A stretch of 58,212 bases of DNA from a virus: positions 1 to 58,212 of IMG/VR virus record IMGVR_UViG_3300030103_003525. The stretch is one strand, 5' to 3'. Made by a program: the position numbers and the translations under genes. The notes below the pieces were generated by a model. That model ran no database searches and had not been told where the DNA came from. It saw nothing but the letters and a program-made list of their open reading frames with translations. Below, in pieces: positions 34,901 to 42,400 of the stretch; positions within the stretch are counted from its first letter, which is position 1, and each line of letters opens with the position of its first letter.

Positions 34901-36870
34901 AATTGGGCAATACTTTCCACACTACTTTTTAATGTAGACTCATCTTGTTCAACAGCACCTGTTTTGTTTATAGCAAGATTTTGTGACTTTACTTCTGTAC
35001 TTTCATTTGCTTCATCAAAGAATGAATCAATATCTCTTTGCTCTTCAGCTGTAACAGTAGATAGTTCTTGTTCAGATATTTCATCTAAGGCATCATCTTC
35101 TTTAGTCTCTACTTTTTCTTTTAATATTTCCTCTTGCTTTGTTGTTTCTTCAGTTTTAGCTTCAGCTGTTTCTTCTAACTCTAACGCATCTATTTTTTTC
35201 TGTATTTCAGAAATTACATTTTCTTGTTCTTTCTTACCAATTTCAGTTGACATTTTAGAATAATCTCTTCTTGCCTTACGTAGACTATTTTGAAGATCTA
35301 TTTTTGTAGCCTTCTGCTCTTCAGACATTTTATTAGCTGATTCATCAACCTTCTTTAATATATTATCTAAAGCTTTTTGAACTTCATTTCTTTTATTAGA
35401 AATTAAATCTTTTTCTTCTTTTGAAACTTCAGGGTTGTTTATTACCTCATCATATTGTTTTAAGGCTTCCTCAAATGCTTTTATTTTCTTTCTTTCTTCA
35501 GGACTTTTAATAGATGAAAATCCTCTAGAAATTAAGAAAGCTCCTCCACCCATTAGTGAACCAATAACTCCACCTTCAACAATCTCTATTGGGTCAATCT
35601 CATCATCAGCAATAAATTTACCTAACAAGCCTTGCGTAGAATTAGCAAGAACCTCTTCAAAACCTTCTTCGGTAACAGCTCTAGCTCCTTTTGGCAACCA
35701 ACCAAACATCAAGTCACCTAATTCTTTTGAAGTTAAATCTTTTATACCTTGCTTTTTAAATGTTTTTCTTAAGAGATTTACATCACCTAAAAACAATTTT
35801 TCTGTTAAGTATTCGATTCCTCCAACACCTAGAGAATATATCATTTTATCTGCTTGGCTTAGGTCATCTCTGTCTTGAACAGCTGCATACTGGCTACCAG
35901 CAGCGGAAGCTCCAAGAGTTGCGAGACCGTATGGCCCAAGCATTGCTGCTGTAAACAGCTGAGGAGTTTGTTGAATAAGTGTAGATCCTAGTTGAGCAAA
36001 ACCAGCCTTAATATTTCCATCTTGAAAATTTTCAATAAAGCCTTGAGATAGCTCTTCATCTGAAAGTCCATATGTTATTAAGGCATCTTCAGCTCTTTTC
36101 CCAGAGTCATCTAATAAAAGATCTCCAAGCTCTCCTGTTTTAGCCCCTAGAGCCTCAGCAAACTTTAAAACACCACCAATAATAGCCTCTCCTCCTGAAG
36201 TTAATTCACTAATAACTGGAACAGTATATCTCTCCTTGCCTCTTCTTTCTTTTCTTTTTTCTTCTTCCTTAAGGGTTTCTTTAATAAAAGAAATAGTTCC
36301 CTTTTTTAAAATAGGCATAATGCCTTCTTTAATTGCTCCTGACTCATCAAGTAAATCTAAAGGCAGCGACTGAGCTATAGGGTCTTTGGATAAAGATTTA
36401 TATACACGATAATTATCTTCAAGAATTGTATTTTTAAACCCAAATCGTCTAGCCATATTTGGATCTTTAACAGCCTCTTCAATATTTCCTTTAGAAAGAG
36501 CAATGCCAGTGTATAATTCAGCAGCAGCTGAGTTTGCTATTTCCTCTTGCTGTCTATCGTAAAACTCAGGGGAAGTTCCTTTAGGAACATATTCGCTACT
36601 TAAAGACTCCGATACAGAAGGTCGTGCTTGAGATAGAAAATCTGATTCCGTAGAACTGGATAGACTTTTTTTTTTAAGACCTTCGTCAAAGCCAACTAAG
36701 GCTTTAAAATCATCAATTTCTTTTTTATAACCTTCGCTTTTAGCAACAGAATACATATTACTTAAAGCTTTCTCATCAGAACTAATTAAAGTCTTGAACT
36801 CCTCAATAGATTTAGCATAGCCTTCTCCTTTTGCTAAAGAATATAATTGTTGTATCGCCTCTTCGTTCAT
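28978..36870 (-). CDS. Giant polyvalent virion protein (zincin, methyltransferase-like and LPD-type domains)
   Basis: This 2630-residue protein is probably packaged and injected with the DNA. The N-terminus has two tandem repeats of about 33 residues (QLYSLAKGEGYAKSIEEF and NMYSVAKSEGYKKEIDDF). Hydrophobic glycine-rich segments lie near 300-450, and a long coiled coil follows (about 460-640). A zincin motif HEIFH is at 714-718. A domain at about 880-1205 (GADAFVFAGDKATYGE...) resembles those of polyvalent proteins. A SAM-methyltransferase-like fold (VLDYGAGLGLGTDVM) lies near 1247. A long helical C-terminal half resembles internal or ejection proteins. An RQQK motif recurs at about 875, 1208 and 1415, at the domain borders. 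It is the third gene of a unit with two other internal-virion candidates. Confidence 0.75.
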   Translation of the reverse strand: MNEEAIQQLYSLAKGEGYAKSIEEFKTLISSDEKALSNMYSVAKSEGYKKEIDDFKALVGFDEGLKKKSLSSSTESDFLSQARPSVSESLSSEYVPKGTSPEFYDRQQEEIANSAAAELYTGIALSKGNIEEAVKDPNMARRFGFKNTILEDNYRVYKSLSKDPIAQSLPLDLLDESGAIKEGIMPILKKGTISFIKETLKEEEKRKERRGKERYTVPVISELTSGGEAIIGGVLKFAEALGAKTGELGDLLLDDSGKRAEDALITYGLSDEELSQGFIENFQDGNIKAGFAQLGSTLIQQTPQLFTAAMLGPYGLATLGASAAGSQYAAVQDRDDLSQADKMIYSLGVGGIEYLTEKLFLGDVNLLRKTFKKQGIKDLTSKELGDLMFGWLPKGARAVTEEGFEEVLANSTQGLLGKFIADDEIDPIEIVEGGVIGSLMGGGAFLISRGFSSIKSPEERKKIKAFEEALKQYDEVINNPEVSKEEKDLISNKRNEVQKALDNILKKVDESANKMSEEQKATKIDLQNSLRKARRDYSKMSTEIGKKEQENVISEIQKKIDALELEETAEAKTEETTKQEEILKEKVETKEDDALDEISEQELSTVTAEEQRDIDSFFDEANESTEVKSQNLAINKTGAVEQDESTLKSSVESIAQLGAKAISKILPNVKIVLHKTNDQYLKYAKLGEGRAEYNPENTTIHINLSKATNTTVPHEIFHAVLMEKVKTDPAIAKAAERMVLSVQKALPKNSELSKRIEAFAKQYEGQFQNEERLAELVGILSSEYRQLDKPSKNVIVEFLKSIARKFGIDIGVDFGKEDADVIDLLNVISRKTKKGEVIEESDIQSLEQGEVVEGAEGVIPENVEDDGPSIDLEVRQQKYQINRGGIDISAIKRGSINDISGADAFVFAGDKATYGEIESPTGLKFNFFGGFLYPYGNNSGLGWAATNMESATKLKNKIDNTDGVGLVMSQDNKGITGSFRMFQYLNAEITHAINKGANPKELLSYVNSKLKVGKQAAKLKSLGLPTEITSLEQLNTLMPFENTLMPQAEGSNRFSYEQRGSFVSQFFSAESLKKFGIPPLNKTSKSDVGVLDYVNDPSLTKVGYGDIVSAIQFKKNAEILEIREGDPNFHPSYPFVLQGEPIMIFNNAVDVRKVFPKSKPESPKANQTPIGKRSKTTASRSAMGGQYEAKIPKEIDLSGDPTISFKARQQKIDDGLSKASGTTQVATTGGSYATAANIINGFDIEGDVLDYGAGLGLGTDVMSKRLGRKVDSFELNTERWEGKASPTYTSAKEINKKYDAVVSLNVVNVVPKDVRDFIVQDIFSKLNEGGTAIISSRGFKGDISNTKNFEKGPEEKSYIVKRKQKGKVIDVYQKGFDGNELVDYVQELLGTGAVVTKNNTFGKAGVVVTKAQQARQQKITGREQKNIESYILEARRNNFRDAVIKDYLVRVQKFPAKLVNSLMSINIDVFDSMPKSFGDIDGGAQAGLKLFNRIRAFREKLIQENAKRDQLTPTELKKKISKFRKKKQEELKNNKKYIEQIKKEEGVEFVEMSEEVIKLKAKIEKEIQDYAQKQTEINDSKPPILTEQEILDKTVEFLEKQPEYKNAADAKTKAISTQQARMLSDMQSSVGIRPSQNLTSKISQARLALRERTKGARSLQKIKTEVRNFIRKALPKEIYTKGNVIQLIDKVNAATEGNINNILDEVTSFVIKTNIKALKRNIDGVLNGTYQVVENGRLKPKKISDAVRKRIDRIKSNLLGSKATPEEIGQFNESLLKRINELSQEIEQTVEQREEMVDLELAMKYNNSIQIENDNPKKVSELDAIYSTLGEMITFGKSLLQQELLESHQSYLAQLEAGNEAITGEYIDMSDPNVKNELNKKRKQRKGDEKRRRMTQNVVRRFFSGLFSRFDNFVFGSSEAMDGLMERIDKLPGEMFGGRLNEMFTDKVDEASIRFKMRMMEIESQIAGFLYDNYGKNWKKVSRLNRKQVDQGIELQEGVMLEPLSQDEIAYFYNMYKDPALRPSFANAEMWGVEVINSNDSAEEKERKQNLNKQNADRVMKELEAKLEPKVKALADWQVDVLYPQLYEEYNRVYKKLYRTDLPWSEFYAGTVYREGTQESDLDIINLLGQGNMYKTAVGAGATKVRQNSRSAIKAMNQMDVLNTYINDMEYFAAYGEVVRDLDKFFSNKYIKSSIEDIHGKEIYSFIKDMIQKIASRGQQSGIKAKVINGMNNAFIISRLALSPVITIKQLTSTFTYANDIGFRNWLKYAAKNKLQQMKVWKEVTENSVYMKDRNNQSIMTAIETYSDSRMKEFLPNSRVKDFLSGPAKNWLVNFAMYTTKIGDRGAIMLGGLPNYSYYKDKALKEGKSEQEAIKIAIKKFERDTKRTQQSADLQDKDYLQTGDPLTRAMNMFLTTPKQYLRKEIIAIRNLYRAISGKDYKGTVGQNIRTFAMYHAFMPMLFQYVSMGLPGILRGWRDDDDEDLLRAGVIGNLNALFIIGEVVQTVGDYFTDKPWAGSQAKTVGLIQIANGVVKDLVKAGNLKDEEKKAKAYRDAYYELSTLVGLPMPTIAKFFDNYGELGSESDVGTIILRLLNYSNYQIEGPKKRGSGKSSKTMNDFYEKMRREREGS

Positions 36871-36884
36871 TTGTCTTTTATTAG

Positions 36885-38474
36885 TTAAAATCCGCTCATT
36901 GAGTTTCCAGCTTTCTCTTCACGTAAAGCTATAAATCTTTCAACTGCAGCTGTATTAAGATTATCTGTAATAAAATTCATTAAAAGAACAGGATCTGACT
37001 CTTTTTCGCCTTTGCTGAATTTTGTTTTAAACGTTTTCTTTGAGCCATTAGGAGCTGTTATAATTACCCTTTCGCTAAATGGATTAGTAGGAACGGTAAC
37101 TGTAAATCCAAGAGCATTAAAATCTTTAGCAAATTTCTCCGCAAAGTCTTCTTCGTAAACTTTAGTTATATAGTCATCTGTAATTTTACTACGAATATAT
37201 TTAAGAGTTTCCATCATAGGCTTTCTAGTTTCATCCGATTTAACTGATGTACCAGTTAAGTCTTGCCACACAAAATCTTCAGGCACTGTAGAATATCCGC
37301 CTGCCGCTTTTTCTATTTGATTAGGGTCAGAAACTCCGTGTATTGCTACCCCTGCTATTGCCCAATCTTCTTGTGTTGGCTGCTCGCCTTTTTTAGCTAT
37401 AAAGATGCCATTATCACCCGTTTTATTTAGGCTCGGTTGTGAGTACATAAGTTCAAGAACCTGATCTCCACTGCTGTTTGTGCCAAATTCTATACTAGTA
37501 ATTCCTTTCTTAACGCTTGCCGGATCATTTAATATTGCTCCAAGAAGATTCTTACGCTTATCGTTATCTGTTTCTTTATATATGTTCATCCATTGAGACA
37601 CAGGGAATGCTTTTGTTTTAGATTCTTCGTCTCGAGCTTTAGCATAAGGACTAACACCTTGCCTTGCAACAAAATTAATTGCAGAATTAACAACACCGTC
37701 CATATAATCGTTAAATAGATTTGGGTTTTGTTCTTGGAATATAGGTTCGTTTATAAGATCAACATCTATTGGTCTAATTGGATTTCTTAAACTGCGATCT
37801 CCAATTAAGTCTTTTTCAAAAGCTTGATAAAGGATTGCCCCTTGTTTTTCTTCAGGCAAATAAGATCTGTTCTCCATTATCTTTTTAAAATCTTTTCTGA
37901 CCTTATCTAAATCATAATTACCTTCTGCGGTCATATAGTCGTTTTTCTTTCTATCAAAAGATTCTAGTAAAAGATTTACTGCTTTATTTGGATCTGCGAT
38001 ATCTGATTTATATGACATCCCAAACTCTAAAGGGTTTTGTCCTAATAAAATAATTTGCTCTGCTGTTCTTTTTACACTTCTGTCTTTTTCTAAAAGGTCA
38101 AATGCATCTATGCTAGTAATTGAATACTTATTAGGGTTAGCGTTATAGTCAGAAGATAAAGACCTATTGTTGTCTGCAAGAAATTTTGCTGTTCCTGCAA
38201 TTTTAGCGTAGTAAGAGTGAGCTTTTCTGAGGGCTTTTATGTAATCTACATTATTTGGATCTTGAGAGTATAAATCTCTAGCGTCTTCAACAGCATCATA
38301 CGCTCCTTGAACAGCATCTACATCAGCAGCTAAATAATTACCTTGAATCTCGTCAAACTGAGATGAGAATTCCTCTGCCCTTAGAGCGTCTTGAGTTTTT
38401 TGCCTCTTTAAATTATAACCAATCTCCGCAAAATTTGGCAACTTAATTACTCCTGATGGTATTACTTCAGCCAT
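36885..38474 (-). CDS. Internal virion/ejection protein candidate
   Basis: This 529-residue protein is largely helical in its first 240 residues (QGAYDAVEDARDLYSQDP region) and then mixed, with a beta-rich C-terminus (LGFTVTVPTNPFSERVIITAP). No named domain was recognised. It lies between two virion-protein genes, 14 nt before the polyvalent gene and overlapping the 309-residue gene by 1 nt. In podoviruses this slot holds proteins ejected with the DNA or filling the portal channel. Role is inferred from position. Confidence 0.55.
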   Translation of the reverse strand: MAEVIPSGVIKLPNFAEIGYNLKRQKTQDALRAEEFSSQFDEIQGNYLAADVDAVQGAYDAVEDARDLYSQDPNNVDYIKALRKAHSYYAKIAGTAKFLADNNRSLSSDYNANPNKYSITSIDAFDLLEKDRSVKRTAEQIILLGQNPLEFGMSYKSDIADPNKAVNLLLESFDRKKNDYMTAEGNYDLDKVRKDFKKIMENRSYLPEEKQGAILYQAFEKDLIGDRSLRNPIRPIDVDLINEPIFQEQNPNLFNDYMDGVVNSAINFVARQGVSPYAKARDEESKTKAFPVSQWMNIYKETDNDKRKNLLGAILNDPASVKKGITSIEFGTNSSGDQVLELMYSQPSLNKTGDNGIFIAKKGEQPTQEDWAIAGVAIHGVSDPNQIEKAAGGYSTVPEDFVWQDLTGTSVKSDETRKPMMETLKYIRSKITDDYITKVYEEDFAEKFAKDFNALGFTVTVPTNPFSERVIITAPNGSKKTFKTKFSKGEKESDPVLLMNFITDNLNTAAVERFIALREEKAGNSMSGF

Positions 38475-39403
38475 TACTTATTCTTATTAAATTTTTTCAA
38501 AAGACTTCTAAAATAAGAGCTTTCTTTACTTAGTTTAGCTTGCTGTTTAGGGTTAAGTATTACCTCTCCACCTGTCATCTCTCCCACCTTGACACCTTTC
38601 TGAACTATATCTATAGGGTTTGTGTCGTGATTAAACGCACCTTTGGTCATTTTACCTCCCTTTGCCATCCGTCTTACATTACTATTATATTGATTATCAT
38701 ATTGAAAATCTTTGTACTCATCGTCAGTATCAGGTCTTCTTACATATTTTCTTGGATCATCTATGTCTTTTAATCGATCTTCTTCTGCTTGTCTTTGTAT
38801 TTGATTTAAAGCTCCTCTTTGTTCTTCAGTCATCTCAAATTCAGGCTCATCATCAACAGCAACACTTTTCTTTTTAGGTTCTGAATATAAAGCCATTAAT
38901 CCTGCTTGACCTAACCCTCCAGCAATGTTTTGAATACCTCCTTCAATAGCTGCTTGAGCTGCACCTAAATCTCTTTGATAAGCAGCAATGTTTCTATTAA
39001 TTTCTCTTTCGCTACCCATAGCACCAATCTGTAATGCTCTCATTTGATCTGCTTGTCTCTTACCCATTAAGTTTATAGCTCCTTGATCACCAGCCCTTAC
39101 CATTCCCGGTAACGAACCTACCAATGCTCTACCACCACCCGCTTGAGCAGCTGCAATCCCTGTGGCTAAGTTTCTATTTAGTTCGTCTAATCGCCTTTCT
39201 TCAACCTCTCTATTTCTAGACAACTTAAGCATATCAGCGTATTCAGATGGTTTTTCAGTAGAAGGCTCTGCTAGTTGATTTGCCATTTTTTGACCTCTTG
39301 CCATTTGAGAAATTCCAAATATAGCTTGTGCTGCGGCAGGTATGTACGGCAATATTCCCCCTGCTACGTATTTTTTTGTTTTATCTTTTTTCTTTAAGCG
39401 CAT
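38474..39403 (-). CDS. Internal virion protein candidate, Ala/Gly-rich
   Basis: This 309-residue protein begins with a basic segment and a hydrophobic AGGILPYIPAAAQAIFGI stretch. It continues with Ala/Gly-rich amphipathic helices (about 85-175) and ends in a conserved-looking block (DPNTNPI-like DTNPIDIVQKG, VGEMTGGEVILNPKQQAKL). Similar Ala-rich helices plus a GGEVILNPxQ tail occur in virion proteins of marine and crAss-like phages. It leads the unit 39403-28978 from a near-leaderless promoter. Confidence 0.55.
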   Translation of the reverse strand: MRLKKKDKTKKYVAGGILPYIPAAAQAIFGISQMARGQKMANQLAEPSTEKPSEYADMLKLSRNREVEERRLDELNRNLATGIAAAQAGGGRALVGSLPGMVRAGDQGAINLMGKRQADQMRALQIGAMGSEREINRNIAAYQRDLGAAQAAIEGGIQNIAGGLGQAGLMALYSEPKKKSVAVDDEPEFEMTEEQRGALNQIQRQAEEDRLKDIDDPRKYVRRPDTDDEYKDFQYDNQYNSNVRRMAKGGKMTKGAFNHDTNPIDIVQKGVKVGEMTGGEVILNPKQQAKLSKESSYFRSLLKKFNKNK

Positions 39404-39407
39404 AATA

Positions 39408-39415
39408 CAAAGGTA
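39408..39415 (-). promoter_or_regulatory. -7 box TACCTTTG, leaderless spacing
   Basis: The minus strand reads TACCTTTG-TATT-ATG (39403). The box lies in the 16-nt gap after the muzzle-like gene and would drive the internal-virion-protein unit. The 4-nt spacing repeats that seen at 7586, 50099 and 53311. Confidence 0.5.
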
Positions 39416-39419
39416 ATTA

Positions 39420-42400
39420 TTATTGTCCTAATTGGTTAGCCAGATTAGATTTAGCATATACGGTGTTTACAGCGTATAATTCTATCTCTGAAGTAGAACT
39501 ATTGGTTAGTTTAATTTTTGCATAGTAATCACGAATCTGATCTCCCTCAACGGATCCCGTTGCTATTGCTACAACCTCGTCACCGTTAGCTAATCCAGAA
39601 ACAGTTGAAGCGCAAGTTATTTTAGTTCCTGTAGGTACAGAAGATATAGTGTTACTTATAGAAACAAGAGTTGTTCCACTTATTTTATAAAGAGCTGCAC
39701 CCATTGGGAATGTTATGTAGCTTATATCACTACTAAAAGTTATATCAGCACCTGTAATATTACTAACAGCTCCTAAAGCAAATACTTCTGAACTACCAGA
39801 TAATGCTGTTATTGTTGAACCTCCAGTATTAGCAGAATCATCTCTTGGTATTGAAGCATACCAGTTACGTTCACGCTTATCATAAGTTGCTTCTAATATA
39901 TTAGCACTCTGATCTGTGTTTGTAATTAAAGTAGTCCAAGCATTTGTGCCTTCTAAGCTTATAGATTCAAAGGTCTTAACCATAGATGCGTTGGCAGCTG
40001 AAATAATTTCTACAACAGAATTATATGCTGTTCCATAATACGTGTTTCTATTTGCATCAGCACTATGTTTCCACATAGCTCCAGCTTTAAATGTATATAA
40101 TAGAGAGTCTATGCTTATAATGTTTTCTGGATCAAAAGAATATAAAGTAGTCCACACATTAGAACCAGCATCGTATCCTGCGGTGAATCCACTAGCATCA
40201 TTTGAAGCAGTTCCAAAGGCAGCTGTAAAGTTTCCGCAATCTCCGGGAAAAGTAAATGTTCCTTTAGATACATTAATTAATACAGGAATAAAGAAGTTAT
40301 ATGATATATCTGTCGCTATCCCGTATAAAGCTGTTGGCGTAGTACCTATATACTCTTCTCCTAAAACAATTGGCTGACCATCTACAAGCCTGTCTAAGTA
40401 GATAACAGCATTTATGCTATCATCAAAATTATCACACACATTATCAAAAGCTCTAAACTCAGTGTCTGCTTTAAATATTTGATTGTCATCATAAATGATT
40501 GATCCAAATACAGTATTACCAGCACCGTTTGTTTGAAGATCAAATGAATAGCTACTGCCACCAGATTCAGAAATAGTAACTGTGTTTTTGTCTAAAGATT
40601 CAGTAGATATAATGTATTCATTGTTTTCTACGTCAAATCCACCAATAACTTTCTTTACAGAAGCATTCTGAACTAGGTTCTCAAACTTAGTCCAAAAGAA
40701 CGTATCCATCTTAGCATCACTAATAGCTGTTATACCGTCTCTTGATATTCTTATTACTGCACCATTTCTTATATCAGCAAAGTAAATACGGCCCTCATTA
40801 ACTGCTACAGACTCTGGATTATTATTTACACCATACTCTCCTTGATAATAAGAAGGATTGCCTACAACATTGGTTGAAACAGCTAAGTTCTTTTCGCCTG
40901 AAGAATACTCAACAAGATTTCTATTTACAGGAAATATTCCACACTTCTTATCTTGAATAAACACAACGCTGTCATCTCTATTTACCATATATCTAACAGA
41001 TCCGTGTATATAGTTTAAGTCATAAAAAGGTGCTAGTGTTGGATTGAATGAAGATAAACCAAGAGTGTTAACGTCAATCAAAAATGCGTCAGAATACGTA
41101 ACAGATCCTGTTCTATAAACTTGTTTAGCATCAGGAAGCACAGAGAAAGGTCTACCTATTGATGTATTTTTAGAAGTAAAGAAATCAGAAACAGCTGTTG
41201 ATTCTACATACCTTATTAAGAAATTAAAAGACTTTGCATTTTTTCCGTATCTAAGCTGTCTTAACCTAAAATAAATGTCTCCTTGATCAATGTTAATTAC
41301 TGTTTCTGAAGAGTTCTGTAAGTTAACAGTATATGTTTGTCCTTGAACAAATAAACCAAACTGAGGAACAGCTTGTATATAATAGTTATATATACCGCTA
41401 ACAAAAGGTATTGCGTTTGCAACAACAAATTCATTACCAGAAGAGTCTTTCATAACATCTCCGGGATACATAATATTATTACTTCTAAATTCAAGAGGTG
41501 TAACTGGATTATTAACACAAAGTATAGAATACTGAGGTATAGAAGTTCTGTCCCCTATCATTGATCCATTAGCTCCAACAGAATAAGACTTACCTACTTC
41601 GTAATAAACTTCGTCCTCTGCTTTTTTTCTTACTTTATATAGTTCAATAATAGCTTTATCATCCCAATTATCTGTTCCAGCAATAATGCTATCCTTATCC
41701 CATCCAGCTTGAGACTTATCTTTTAATACTAAAAATGATCCTGTTGTATTATATGTAGAATTATCACTTGTTGAATCTAATATTGGATTTGTAGCTGGAT
41801 CATCAGTAAAATCTTCATATCCAACAACATCAAATATTATATCAGCAGGAAATGTAGAACCTCCGTGAGAGACAACACGAAGTTTGTCGCCTTCTGTGAA
41901 AGAGTATTCTATATTAGCCCCTTTAGATTCTTTATATGAATCATTCTTGCTTTCTAATGATCTAAATGATAAATAGAAAATATCATTATTTTGAGATATG
42001 GCATTTGCTTTTAATGCTGATATATTACTAGCAAAGTAACCTCGTATTACGCTATACTCTAGCTTTTGATCTATTGTTCCTCCTCCATATACAGGACTCC
42101 ATCTTTTAGCCCAACTAGGAGCTTTGCTTTTGATACGCATAATAACATTAGCAACTCCTTTATTTTGCCTGTTACCGTACCAGTCTATAGTCACATTCCC
42201 AGCCTCTTGAACAGCAGAAGATCTATTTCTATCATCGTAAAAAACAACACCTAAAGAGTGGGTTGAACCTGACTTAAAACCTTTATGACCTTTTGTATCT
42301 CCCGTTACAAAAGTAGAAGACTCAATAACCTCGCTGTCAAAAGATGTTGAAGACCACTGTAATGATGATCCATTTCCAAAAGGAAGTATATCATCGGCAG

